Source of the DNA: an uncultured Prevotellaceae bacterium
Lineage (GTDB): Bacteria; Bacteroidota; Bacteroidia; Bacteroidales; Bacteroidaceae
DNA length: 43,056 bases
NCBI GenBank assembly: GCA_945828295.1
Contig: CALZQV010000002.1
Span: 1-43,056, forward strand
Direction of reading: 5' to 3'
The stretch's first letter is position 1; every line of letters begins with the position of its first letter. Under the pieces are notes generated by a model that was not told the DNA's origin, ran no database searches, and was given only the letters and a program-made list of their open reading frames with translations. The position numbers were made by a program, and so were the translations under genes. Positions 9,121 to 18,777 of this stretch are shown in pieces.

Positions 9121-9870
9121 ATGCAGACACGCTCTATTGTCATCATTCCGACATACAACGAGAAAGAAAACATTGAGAACATCATTCGTGCCGTTACGGC
9201 GCTGGAGGAGGGGTTCAACGTGCTGGTCATCGACGACGGTTCGCCCGACGGAACGGCCGACATTGTGAAAGGTCTGATGGCGGGCGAGTTCAGCGAGCGC
9301 CTGTTCCTCGTTGAGCGTCAGGGCAAGCTGGGATTGGGCACTGCCTACATCCGCGGATTCCAATGGGCCATTGAGCACGAGTATGACTTCATCTTTGAGA
9401 TGGATGCCGACTTCAGTCATGCGCCCGCCGACCTGCCCCGCTTGCTCGCGGCATGTCGCGACGAAGGCTACGATGTGGCCATCGGCAGCCGCTACGTCAC
9501 TGGCGTGAATGTGGTGAACTGGCCCATGGGGCGCGTGCTCATGTCGTACTTTGCCTCGAAATACGTTCGTATGGTGACGGGCCTCGACATTCACGACACA
9601 ACGGCCGGCTTTGTCTGCTATCGTCGGCAGGTGCTCGAGACGTTGGAGCTCGACAAGATTCGCTTCAAGGGATACGCCTTCCAGATTGAGATGAAGTTCA
9701 CGGCACACAAGTGTGGATTCAAGATTAAGGAAGTGCCCGTGATATTTGTCAACCGCGAGCTGGGCACCAGCAAGATGTCGGGCGGCATCTTCTCCGAAGC
9801 CCTCTTCGGCGTTATGCGCCTGAGGTGGGACGGTTGGTTCCGCAAGTATCCCAAGAAAGCGGAGAATTGA
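9121..9870 (+). CDS. Polyprenol monophosphomannose synthase (Dpm1-like GT2)
   Basis: IIPTYNEKENIENIIRAV, VIDDGSPDGTA, EMDADFSHAPADLPRLL. Confidence 0.92.
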   Translation: MQTRSIVIIPTYNEKENIENIIRAVTALEEGFNVLVIDDGSPDGTADIVKGLMAGEFSERLFLVERQGKLGLGTAYIRGFQWAIEHEYDFIFEMDADFSHAPADLPRLLAACRDEGYDVAIGSRYVTGVNVVNWPMGRVLMSYFASKYVRMVTGLDIHDTTAGFVCYRRQVLETLELDKIRFKGYAFQIEMKFTAHKCGFKIKEVPVIFVNRELGTSKMSGGIFSEALFGVMRLRWDGWFRKYPKKAEN

Positions 9871-9894
9871 GGACTCAGCGTAGAAGGAAAAGCA

Positions 9895-11241
9895 TTGGGA
9901 ACACTAATCAAGAACGCAGAGATTGCCAACGAGGGCCGGCGCTTTCGGGGGGCATTGCTCATTGAGGGCGAATGCATTGCCGACGTGCTTGAGGGCGACG
10001 ACGCAGCGCTTGCCACACAGCTGGAACAGATAGCATCCAGAAATCCCCAAATAGAAATCATTGATGCCGAAGGCGCATTGCTGCTGCCGGGAATCATCGA
10101 CACCCATGTGCATTTTCGCGAGCCAGGGCTCACGCACAAGGCCGACATCGAGCACGAGAGCCGTGCTGCGCTGGCTGGCGGTGTGACGAGCGTCATGGAT
10201 ATGCCCAACGTGGTGCCGCCAACAACGAGCATCGAGCGTTGGGAAGAGCGTATGCTGCTGGGCAAGCAACACAGTCGCGTCAACTATGCCTACTATCTCG
10301 GAGCCACGAACGAGGCGGACTCGGCGCTAAGCAAACCCATCCCCATCAAGCTGTTTATGGGCAGTTCGACGGGTAATATGCTGGTGGACCGCCGCGAGGC
10401 CCTACTTCGAGTATTTCGGCAAGGAGCAGAGTTTGCCGACCGCTACCCCATTGTCGCCCACTGCGAGGACACGCCGCGCATCAGCAATCGAATGGCAGAG
10501 GCGCAGAAGCGCTGGGGCGACGACCCCGCCCCGGAGCATCATCCCTGGATTCGCGACGCAGAAGCTTGCTACCGCTCATCGTCGCTCGCCATCGAACTGG
10601 CCGAGAAGACGGGCGCCCGACTGCATATTGCCCACGTGACCACAGAGCGTGAGTTGGAACTCATAAACCCGGGAAAGGGCGTGACGGGCGAGGTGTGTGT
10701 TGCCCACCTTCTCTTTTGCGATGAGGACTACGCCACGCTGGGCACGCGCATAAAATGCAACCCCGCCGTAAAATCGAAGCGCGACCGCGACGCACTGCGA
10801 CAGGCCTTGGCCGACGGACGGCTGCTGACCATCGCCACCGACCACGCGCCCCACCTGCTCAGCGAGAAGCAAGGCGGATGCCGGACGGCGGCCTCAGGCA
10901 TGCCCATGGTGCAGTTCTCGCTGGTCAGCATGTTGGGTTTGGTGGACGAGGGCGTGCTGTCGCTCACGCGCATGGTCGACGCCATGTGCCACCAGCCGGC
11001 ACTTCTCTTCAGCATTCCCCAAAGGGGATTCCTGCGGAAGGGCTACAAGGCCGACCTCACCATCGTGGGCCGCAAGGAATGGACACTCGAGGCTGGACAC
11101 ATCCTGAGCAAGTGCGGCTGGAGCCCACTCGAAGGGCGCACCCTGCATTGGCAAGTGAAGCACACCTTCGTGAACGGCCATCACGCCTACGATAGAGGAC
11201 ATATCGACGACAGCCACCGCGGGCAGCATCTGCTGGGCTGA
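9895..11241 (+). CDS. pyrC: Dihydroorotase
   Basis: LLPGIIDTHVHFREPGLTHKADIEHESRAALAGGVTSVMDMPN, TDHAPH; TTG start. Confidence 0.9.
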   Translation: MGTLIKNAEIANEGRRFRGALLIEGECIADVLEGDDAALATQLEQIASRNPQIEIIDAEGALLLPGIIDTHVHFREPGLTHKADIEHESRAALAGGVTSVMDMPNVVPPTTSIERWEERMLLGKQHSRVNYAYYLGATNEADSALSKPIPIKLFMGSSTGNMLVDRREALLRVFRQGAEFADRYPIVAHCEDTPRISNRMAEAQKRWGDDPAPEHHPWIRDAEACYRSSSLAIELAEKTGARLHIAHVTTERELELINPGKGVTGEVCVAHLLFCDEDYATLGTRIKCNPAVKSKRDRDALRQALADGRLLTIATDHAPHLLSEKQGGCRTAASGMPMVQFSLVSMLGLVDEGVLSLTRMVDAMCHQPALLFSIPQRGFLRKGYKADLTIVGRKEWTLEAGHILSKCGWSPLEGRTLHWQVKHTFVNGHHAYDRGHIDDSHRGQHLLG

Positions 11242-11258
11242 CGCACCGCTGGCGAAAA

Positions 11259-11390
11259 AACATAGCATCGCTCCGACCTCAACAAAGCGTCGCTCCGACC
11301 ATAACAATGCGTCGCTTCGATCGTAACAATGCATCGCTCCGACCGTAACAATGCGTCGCTTCGACCCAGACAAAATATCACGCCGAGATG
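11259..11390. repeat. 22-bp tandem array A, six units
   Basis: Units AACATAGCATCGCTCCGACCTC / AACAAAGCGTCGCTCCGACCAT / AACAATGCGTCGCTTCGATCGT / AACAATGCATCGCTCCGACCGT / AACAATGCGTCGCTTCGACCCA / GACAAAATATCACGCCGAGATG; the last unit ends in the next gene's ATG. Confidence 0.95.
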
Positions 11391-12305
11391 AAGAAAATAG
11401 AACTGCACTACCAGCCGCACGAAGTGGAACCCTACATCAACTGGCTCTACTTCTTCAACGCCTGGAGCTTTCCCCCACGATTTGCCAACGTGGCCCAGTT
11501 GCACGACTGCCCCTCGTGCCGGGCACAATGGCTGGCCTCGTTCGACGAAAGCGAAAGGGCAAAGGCACAGGAAGTGCAGCGCCTCTATGACGACGCGCGA
11601 CAACTGCTGCGACAGCTGGACGAGAGCGTCCGCACCCACGCCCTCGTGGGCCTCTACGAGGCAAACGGCAGCGACGAAGACATCATCATCCACACCGACA
11701 ACGGCGATGTGCTCATGCCCATGCTGAGGCAGCAAAGCGGCGACACGTGCCAATGTTGGGCCGACTATCTCATGCCGTCTTCAACGGGGCAACGCGACCA
11801 CGTGGGCGTCTTCGTGACCTCCGTCGACAAAGCGATGGTTGAGAACGCACCCCTCCCAGGCACCGCAGGGACTCACAGCGACGAATACCGCCAAATGCTC
11901 AGCCAGACACTGGCCGACCGACTGGCAGAAGCCACGGCCGAACGCATGCACGAGGAAGTGAGAACCCGCTATTGGGGATACGCCAGGGACGAGCATCTGA
12001 GCATCGAAGAAATGTTTCAGGAAAGATACGTCGGGCGACGTCCGGCAGTGGGCTATCCCTCGCTGCCCGACCAAAGCCTCAACTTCCTCATCGACTCGCT
12101 GCTGGACATGAGCCGCATCGGCGTGAGCCTGACCGAAAGCGGAGCCATGATGCCGCACGCATCGACGAGCGGCCTCCTCTTCGCCCACCCCAAGGCAACC
12201 CACTTCGCCATCGGGCGCATCGGCGAAGACCAACTCCACGACTATGCCAAACGACGCAACCTGCCCCCCGACATCATGCGCCGCTTCCTCGCCGCCAACC
12301 TTTAA
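11388..12305 (+). CDS. Stand-alone cobalamin-dependent methionine synthase activation-domain protein
   Basis: MRTRYWGYARDEHLSIEEMFQERYVGRRPAVGYPSLPDQ...GVSLTESGAMMPHASTSGLLFAHPKATHFAIGRIGEDQLHDYAKRRN matches the MetH SAM-binding activation domain. Confidence 0.85.
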   Translation: MKKIELHYQPHEVEPYINWLYFFNAWSFPPRFANVAQLHDCPSCRAQWLASFDESERAKAQEVQRLYDDARQLLRQLDESVRTHALVGLYEANGSDEDIIIHTDNGDVLMPMLRQQSGDTCQCWADYLMPSSTGQRDHVGVFVTSVDKAMVENAPLPGTAGTHSDEYRQMLSQTLADRLAEATAERMHEEVRTRYWGYARDEHLSIEEMFQERYVGRRPAVGYPSLPDQSLNFLIDSLLDMSRIGVSLTESGAMMPHASTSGLLFAHPKATHFAIGRIGEDQLHDYAKRRNLPPDIMRRFLAANL

Positions 12306-12385
12306 GATTCGCCCTCATGACGCTTGGCGAGTGTGTATTTTTTCGTATCTTTGCACGACATTAATCTAACCATTCACAAATAACT

Positions 12386-14011
12386 ATGACTCAACAAACA
12401 AAAACTCTCAGGGACAGCGCTGCCATGCGATGGACCGCCCTGCTGCTATTGGCGTTAGCCATGTTCTGCAGCTACATCTTCATGGACATTCTGTCGCCCA
12501 TCAAGGACCTCATGCAGGACACACGAGGATGGGACTCACGAGCCTTCGGCACGATGCAGGGCGCCGAGGTGTTCCTCAACGTGTGGGCCTTCTTCCTCAT
12601 CTTTGCGGGCATCATCCTCGACAAGATGGGCGTGCGCTTCACGGCCCTGCTTTCGGCAGCCGTGATGCTCGTGGGCGCCGTCATCAAGTGGTACGCCGTC
12701 GGCGAAAGCTTCATGGGCACAGGTCTCGAAGCCTGGTTCAATACACACCTCAACTGGGGTCCGCTCTTCGGCATCGAGTGGCTCGACATACTACCCTTCT
12801 ACGACGGTATGCCCGCATCGGCCAAGCTGGCAGCCAGCGGCTTCATGATCTTCGGTTGTGGCTGCGAAATGGCAGGCATCACGGTCAGCAGAGGTATCGT
12901 GAAGTGGTTCAAGGGTCGCGAGATGGCACTGGCCATGGGCAGCGAAATGGCGCTGGCACGACTGGGCGTTGCAACCTGCATGATATTCTCGCCCTACTTC
13001 GCACGCCTGGGCGGCTCCGTGAGCGTTAGCCGCAGCGTGGCCTTCGGTGTCGTGCTGATGTGCATCGCACTCATCATGACCGTTGTCTACTTCTTCATGG
13101 ACAAGAAGCTCGACAGCCAGACGGGCGAGGCCGAAGAAAAAGACGACCCCTTCAAGATTAGCGACCTCGGGCGCATCCTTACCGACAGCGGCTTCTGGAT
13201 TGTAGCCCTGCTCTGCGTGCTCTATTACAGTGCCATCTTCCCCTTCCAGAAGTACGCCGTCAATATGCTGCAGTGCAACCTCTCACTCACAACGCCCGAC
13301 GCCAGCTCGTTCTGGGCTTCGGAGTACGTAACCTACGCACAATACATCATCATGCTCCTCGTGGCTGGCGCCGGCTTTGCCAGCAACTTCCAGAAGGAGA
13401 AGGCTCGTCGCTACGGCCTGCTCTGCCTCTCGATTGTTGCACTCATCGCTTATTGCTACATGGGCTTCATGCGCCAGACGGCCGAGAGCATCTTCGCCGT
13501 CTTCCCCCTCCTGGCCGTGCTCATCACTCCCATCCTGGGCAGCTATCTCGACCACCACGGAAAGGCCGTCTCCATGTTGATGCTCGGCTCGCTGCTGCTC
13601 ATCGGCTGCCACCTCACATTCGCTTTCGTGCTGCCCATGTTCAAGAGTAGCGCCGTGGGCGGCATCATCATCGCCTATGCCACCATTCTGGTTCTCGGAG
13701 CATCGTTCTCGCTTGTGCCCGCCTCGCTCTGGCCGTCAGTTCCCAAGCTGGTCGACGCCAAGATAATCGGCTCGGCCTACGCCCTCATCTTCTGGATTCA
13801 GAACATCGGCCTCTGGCTCTTCCCCACCCTCATCGGCAAAGTGCTTGACGCCACGAACCCCGAAGGCACAAGCGCCACAGAACTCGACTACACAGCACCG
13901 CTCGTCATGCTGGCCTCGTTAGGCGTTGCTGCCCTGCTGCTGGGCCTGCTGCTGAAGGCCGTCGACAAGCGAAAGGGCCTCGGACTCGAAGAGCCCAACA
14001 TCAAGTCATGA
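12386..14011 (+). CDS. MFS transporter
   Basis: 12-TM-type hydrophobic protein with the MFS loop FLIFAGIILDKMGVRFTALLSA. Confidence 0.85.
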   Translation: MTQQTKTLRDSAAMRWTALLLLALAMFCSYIFMDILSPIKDLMQDTRGWDSRAFGTMQGAEVFLNVWAFFLIFAGIILDKMGVRFTALLSAAVMLVGAVIKWYAVGESFMGTGLEAWFNTHLNWGPLFGIEWLDILPFYDGMPASAKLAASGFMIFGCGCEMAGITVSRGIVKWFKGREMALAMGSEMALARLGVATCMIFSPYFARLGGSVSVSRSVAFGVVLMCIALIMTVVYFFMDKKLDSQTGEAEEKDDPFKISDLGRILTDSGFWIVALLCVLYYSAIFPFQKYAVNMLQCNLSLTTPDASSFWASEYVTYAQYIIMLLVAGAGFASNFQKEKARRYGLLCLSIVALIAYCYMGFMRQTAESIFAVFPLLAVLITPILGSYLDHHGKAVSMLMLGSLLLIGCHLTFAFVLPMFKSSAVGGIIIAYATILVLGASFSLVPASLWPSVPKLVDAKIIGSAYALIFWIQNIGLWLFPTLIGKVLDATNPEGTSATELDYTAPLVMLASLGVAALLLGLLLKAVDKRKGLGLEEPNIKS

Positions 14012-14030
14012 CCCCGAAAGGAAACATAAA

Positions 14031-14073
14031 GAAGCTCCCCCGTTGGTGTTTGCCAGCGGGGGAGCTTTCTTAT
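14031..14073. terminator. Bidirectional terminator between convergent genes
   Basis: aagctcccccgttgg tgtttg ccagcgggggagctttctt. Confidence 0.9.
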
Positions 14074-14099
14074 TAGTTACGTATCAGTTATCACAGGGA

Positions 14100-14822
14100 T
14101 TATTTTCTTCTTCCCATGAGCTCCAGAAGGTGGAGGAAGAGGTTCACGAAATCAAGGTAGAGCGTGAGGCTTCCCATCAGGGAAATCTTGCCCAACGTGT
14201 CGCCATCGGCCTGTTCGTAACTCATCTGCAACATCTGCTTAATCTTCTGCGTATCATAAGCCGTCAGGCCTACAAAGATTACCACACCCGCATAGTTCGT
14301 TATCGCTTCGACCACAGAATTACGGAAGAAGATGTTAACGACTGAGGCAATAATGAGCCCGATGAGCGCCATGACGAGCACACGGCCCACGGGCGACAAG
14401 TCGCGCTTGGTGAAGTAACCAAAGACAGACATTGCTCCAAAGGTTCCCGCTGTGACAAAGAATGTCTGGGCGATGCTTGCCTCGGTGTAGGCCAGGAATA
14501 TGACCGACAACGTCGCACCGTTAAGTACGGAATAGACGGCAAACATCAATCCCGCTACGGCAAAGGACAAGCGGTTGATTGCCGCAGAGAGCACAACGAC
14601 CAACACCAGTTCGGCAATCATCAAGACCCAGAAGATGGCCTGATTGCCAAAGATTGCGTAAATCAGAGACTCGCTTTTAGCAATATACATCGCCGTGAGT
14701 CCCGTCATAACCAACCCGAGCGTCATCCACAAGTACACGTTTCTCATCAAACGAGAGAAGGCGGAGGAGAAGTCGTTGGACTGAAGTTTGTCGTACGAAC
14801 CTGTTATCTCATGATTATCCAT
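14100..14822 (-). CDS. Bax inhibitor-1/YccA family membrane protein
   Basis: FSRLMRNVYLWMTLGLVMTGLTAMYIA ... VGLTAYDTQKIKQM. Confidence 0.92.
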   Translation of the reverse strand: MDNHEITGSYDKLQSNDFSSAFSRLMRNVYLWMTLGLVMTGLTAMYIAKSESLIYAIFGNQAIFWVLMIAELVLVVVLSAAINRLSFAVAGLMFAVYSVLNGATLSVIFLAYTEASIAQTFFVTAGTFGAMSVFGYFTKRDLSPVGRVLVMALIGLIIASVVNIFFRNSVVEAITNYAGVVIFVGLTAYDTQKIKQMLQMSYEQADGDTLGKISLMGSLTLYLDFVNLFLHLLELMGRRK

Positions 14823-14846
14823 AACTGATTAACGTTTAAGTTAGTA

Positions 14847-15884
14847 TTACATTACGCCATCGGCACGAAGCTTCTGCTGCCACTTCCAAGCCGACGCAAG
14901 CACCTGCTCCGTTGGAGTGTCGGCCTTCCAACCCAGTATGCGGTTGGCCTTGTCGACATTGCCCCATACCTTTTCGATATCGCCCTCGCGACGGGGAGCG
15001 TATTCCCAAGGCAGCTTAACGCCTGTGGCCTTCTCGAAGCCTTCGACAACTTCCAGCGTAGAAAGGCCGCGGCCCGTACCGATGTTGAAGACCTCTACAG
15101 CCTCGCCGTCGCCTTCGAGCACGCGGGTCATAGCCTTCACGTGTGCCTTTGCCAGGTCAACGACATAGATGTAGTCGCGAATGCAGGTTCCGTCGGGAGT
15201 ATCGTAGTCGTTACCGAAAATCTTCAGCTGCTTGCGAACACCGATGGCCGTCTGCGTTACGAAGGGAATCAGGTTCATGGGCACGCCGATGGGCAGTTCG
15301 CCAATCTCTGCGCTGGGGTGAGCACCGATGGGGTTGAAGTAACGCAGGATGACCGACTTGATGGGAGCACCAGAGTGGATGTAGTCCTGAATGATTTCCT
15401 CGTTAATCTGCTTCGTGTTGCCATAGGGCGAAAGAGCCTTCTGGATGGGAGCCTCTTCGGTAACAGGCAGGTTCTCCTTCGTGGGCTGTCCGTAGACGGT
15501 GCAGCTGGAAGAGAAGATGATGCCCTTCACGCCGTACTCGGGCATGAGCTCCAGCAGATTGATGAGCGAGACGATGTTATTGCGATAGTACAGCAGAGGC
15601 TTCTCCACGCTCTCGCCGACAGCCTTCGATGCGGCAAAGTGGATAATGCCCTTGATGCCCGGGTGTTTCTTGAAGACGCCCTCGGTTGCTTCCTTGTCGC
15701 GGAGGTCAACCTGTTCGAACTTAGGTCTGATACCCGTAATCTTCTCGATGCCGTCGAGCACCTCGATACGTGAATTACTCAGGTTGTCCACGATGACTAC
15801 ATCGTAGCCAGCCTCTTGCAGTTCCACAGTTGTGTGCGAGCCAATGAAGCCACAACCGCCAGTTACAAGAATCGTTTCTTTCAT
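14847..15884 (-). CDS. galE: UDP-glucose 4-epimerase
   Basis: ILVTGGCGFIGSHTTVELQEAGYDVVIVDNLSNS; SSSCTVYG; PYGNTK. Confidence 0.95.
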   Translation of the reverse strand: MKETILVTGGCGFIGSHTTVELQEAGYDVVIVDNLSNSRIEVLDGIEKITGIRPKFEQVDLRDKEATEGVFKKHPGIKGIIHFAASKAVGESVEKPLLYYRNNIVSLINLLELMPEYGVKGIIFSSSCTVYGQPTKENLPVTEEAPIQKALSPYGNTKQINEEIIQDYIHSGAPIKSVILRYFNPIGAHPSAEIGELPIGVPMNLIPFVTQTAIGVRKQLKIFGNDYDTPDGTCIRDYIYVVDLAKAHVKAMTRVLEGDGEAVEVFNIGTGRGLSTLEVVEGFEKATGVKLPWEYAPRREGDIEKVWGNVDKANRILGWKADTPTEQVLASAWKWQQKLRADGVM

Positions 15885-15902
15885 ATTATTGGATTTAAAA
15901 GG

Positions 15903-16559
15903 TTAAAAGACTTTTGCTAAGCCGTTGTTCACTCCGCTGAAGCCCATAAATGCCATTGACAGCAGGCCGGCAACAACGAGTGCGATGGCCATTCCCTGCA
16001 TACCCTTGGGCACATCCATGCGCGCCAGCTGTTCGCGAATGCCGGCGAACACGATGAGGGCCAGGGCGAAGCCAAGAGCCGTGCACAGCGCGAACCAAAC
16101 ACCTGTAACCAGATTATGGTCCATACCAGCAGCGTCATACGTCCCGTTACCCACCAGGATTGCCACACCCAAGATGCAGCAGTTGGTTGTGATTAGCGGA
16201 AGGAACACTCCCAGTGCCTGATACAAGGCGGGGCTAACCTTCTTCAGGATAATCTCCACCATCTGCACGAGGGCTGCAATGACCAGGATGAAGGCAATAG
16301 TCTGGAGATATTCGAGATTCACCTTAATACCAAAGAGCAAGAACAAAGGTGCCGGATTATTGTTAACACCAAGCACGTACATCTGAATAAGATAGGTGAC
16401 CAACGTGGCAATGGTGAGCACAAAGGCTACAGCCGCACCCATACCCAAAGCCGTCTCAACCTTCTTTGATACACCAAGGAACGGGCATATGCCCAAGAAC
16501 TGGCTAAGTACGATATTATTGACGAATATCGCCGTAATGAAAATCAATATGAATGCCAT
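15903..16559 (-). CDS. rnfA: Rnf complex subunit RnfA
   Basis: NNIVLSQFLGICPFLGVSKKVETALGMGAAV. Confidence 0.93.
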   Translation of the reverse strand: MAFILIFITAIFVNNIVLSQFLGICPFLGVSKKVETALGMGAAVAFVLTIATLVTYLIQMYVLGVNNNPAPLFLLFGIKVNLEYLQTIAFILVIAALVQMVEIILKKVSPALYQALGVFLPLITTNCCILGVAILVGNGTYDAAGMDHNLVTGVWFALCTALGFALALIVFAGIREQLARMDVPKGMQGMAIALVVAGLLSMAFMGFSGVNNGLAKVF

Positions 16560-16563
16560 AGTC

Positions 16564-17148
16564 TTATGCTTTCTTTAATTTGTTAAACACTGCAATCAGG
16601 TATCCGAGCACGATGAATGCGCCGGGTGCCAACACAAACAGGAGTGCACCATACTCCTCGGGGAAGCAAGTGAAGCCGAACACCTTGCCCGTGCCCAAGA
16701 ACTCACGGCAAGCGCCCAGCAGGGTCAGTGCCCACGTGAAGCCCAAGCCGATTCCCAGCCCGTCGAAAATGCTGGGGATGGCTCCGTTCTTTGCCGCAAA
16801 GGCTTCGGCACGCCCCAGGATGATGCAGTTTACCACAATCAGGGGAATGAAGAGTCCCAGTGCGGCATCAACAGCCGGAGCGTAGGCCTTGATAAGCATC
16901 TGCAGGATGGTTACCAACGAGGCGATAACAACGATGTAGGCAGGAATGCGCACCATGTCGGGGATGAGATTCTTGATGAGGGCGATGATGAAGTTCGAGA
17001 ACACCAAAACGGCCATTGTTGCCAATCCCATCGACATTCCGTTGAGTGCACTACTGGTCGTTCCCAGCGTGGGGCACATGCCCAGCAGCAGCACAAAGGT
17101 AGGATTCTCTTTGATTAATCCATTAAGAAATACGCGTACATTATTCAT
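16564..17148 (-). CDS. rnfE: Rnf complex subunit RnfE
   Basis: NPTFVLLLGMCPTLGTTSSALNGMSMGLA; operon position. Confidence 0.93.
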   Translation of the reverse strand: MNNVRVFLNGLIKENPTFVLLLGMCPTLGTTSSALNGMSMGLATMAVLVFSNFIIALIKNLIPDMVRIPAYIVVIASLVTILQMLIKAYAPAVDAALGLFIPLIVVNCIILGRAEAFAAKNGAIPSIFDGLGIGLGFTWALTLLGACREFLGTGKVFGFTCFPEEYGALLFVLAPGAFIVLGYLIAVFNKLKKA

Positions 17149-17752
17149 TTGTTACCTCCTTTTCTTCTTTTTGTTGGATTGTGGCACCGCTTTCGCCATC
17201 AACCTCTACTTTACCGAGAGCCTCGTAGGCCATGTTGACAGCACGCAAGAAGGCACGGCTCGTAATCGTGGAAGCCGTAATGGCATCCACCTCACCACCA
17301 TCCTTAGAAACGGTCATGTTGTTTTTCGCAGGACTCATGCCGATGATGTTACCCTTCTGGCCCTCCTGGAACCACTGGTCGGCCTTTGCGCCAAGTCCGG
17401 GTGTCTCGGCTGTTTCCAGTATGCGATAGCCCTGAATGGTTGCCTCGCTGTCGAAACCAACCAATATCGTGAGCTTTCCGCCGAAACCATTGGGGTCGGT
17501 AGCCTGCACGGCAACACCTTTGTCGGTGCGATAAATCACGGAACCATTCTCGAGGGTATCGGTTGACTCAACCGTCAGCTCGTCGGCAGCCAGGACGGCC
17601 TTGATGCCATCGGAGAGTTGCTGCTGCTTAATCAGGCGAATGGGTTCCTCCGTCACACTATTCACATAGCCCAAGGCCAAGCCTGCGATGACGGCTATCG
17701 AGGTGAGCACAATCACCATGTTGGGCAACGTAGATTTTAACTTCTTACTCAT
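17141..17752 (-). CDS. rnfG: Rnf complex subunit RnfG
   Basis: Single TM and FMN-binding SxTSRA(F) motif: VDAITASTITSRAFLRAVN; ATG overlaps the rnfD stop (ATGA). Confidence 0.92.
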   Translation of the reverse strand: MSKKLKSTLPNMVIVLTSIAVIAGLALGYVNSVTEEPIRLIKQQQLSDGIKAVLAADELTVESTDTLENGSVIYRTDKGVAVQATDPNGFGGKLTILVGFDSEATIQGYRILETAETPGLGAKADQWFQEGQKGNIIGMSPAKNNMTVSKDGGEVDAITASTITSRAFLRAVNMAYEALGKVEVDGESGATIQQKEEKEVTNE

Positions 17753-18747
17753 TTTGCTTCCTCCTTCCTTACTACTTCGCCGAAACGCTTGGGTTTGCAA
17801 TAATTGTTGATGAGGGGGGTGAAGGCGTTCATGATGATGATGGCGAATGACATACCTTCGGGATAAGCGCCCCAGTTACGGATGATGACGGTCAGGAGAC
17901 CGATGCACACGCCATAGATGAGCTGTCCCTTGGGTGTCATGGGCGATGTTACATAGTCGGTGGCCATGTAGCAGGCGCCGAGCATCAGACCTCCCGAGAA
18001 GATAACCTGCATGGGGTTAGCATAAATGGGATTGGCCAGATGAAGAAGGCCGGCAAAGGCAAACACCGTGAGGATGATGCTCACGGGAATGTGCCAGGTG
18101 ATGATTCCGCGCCAGAGCATGAAGACACAGCCCAAGAGCAGCAGCAGTGCGCTGACCTCACCCATGGAACCGTCGTTCAAGCCCAGGAACATATCGAGGC
18201 TCGAAGGAAGGTCGTTCAGCAGTGAGGGATCTTTCTCAGTGATGGCCTTCTGCATGAGGCTCAGCGGAGTGGCACCCGTGAGGGCGTCCGTGTCAACGTC
18301 AACTGCATTGTCGGGCCACGTGGTCATCTGCACCGGGAAGGATATCAAGAGGAACACACGTCCGGCCAGTGCCGGGTTAAAGATGTTCTGGCCCAGACCG
18401 CCAAACGTCATCTTGCCCACGCCGATGGCAAACAGGGCACCCAGAACGATAATCCAAATGGGAAGATTGCTGGGCAGGTTGAAACCTAACAAGAGTCCTG
18501 TAAGTATGGCCGACCCGTCGCAGATGGTCAGCTTGTCACGTTTGAGGATAAACTTGGTTATGGCCCACTCGAAGAGGACGCAGGCCGCAACCGAAGTCAG
18601 CATAACGACTGCTGCTCCTACACCAAAGAACCACAGGCTGGCGGCTAAGGCTGGCAGCAATGCTATGCACACACCATACATGTTCTTCTTGACGCTGTCG
18701 TCGCCGTGAACATGCGGTGAAAGGGATATTACTAATTTTTTCGACAT
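17749..18747 (-). CDS. rnfD: Rnf complex subunit RnfD
   Basis: SPHVHGDDSVKKNMYGV; DALTGATPLSLMQ flavinylation motif. Confidence 0.93.
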   Translation of the reverse strand: MSKKLVISLSPHVHGDDSVKKNMYGVCIALLPALAASLWFFGVGAAVVMLTSVAACVLFEWAITKFILKRDKLTICDGSAILTGLLLGFNLPSNLPIWIIVLGALFAIGVGKMTFGGLGQNIFNPALAGRVFLLISFPVQMTTWPDNAVDVDTDALTGATPLSLMQKAITEKDPSLLNDLPSSLDMFLGLNDGSMGEVSALLLLLGCVFMLWRGIITWHIPVSIILTVFAFAGLLHLANPIYANPMQVIFSGGLMLGACYMATDYVTSPMTPKGQLIYGVCIGLLTVIIRNWGAYPEGMSFAIIIMNAFTPLINNYCKPKRFGEVVRKEEAK

Positions 18748-18777
18748 AATTCTCAATTGTCTATTTTCGGTTATCTT

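Noticed and set aside
11241-11388. Cobalamin riboswitch upstream of the MetH-activation gene
   Set aside because: The 146-bp gap is almost all 22-bp array; no B12-box (GCCACTG-type) or suitable aptamer length.
11259-11390. CRISPR array (regular 22-bp repeats)
   Set aside because: Units are contiguous with no unique spacers of about 30 bp, repeats are not identical, and no cas genes are in the window.
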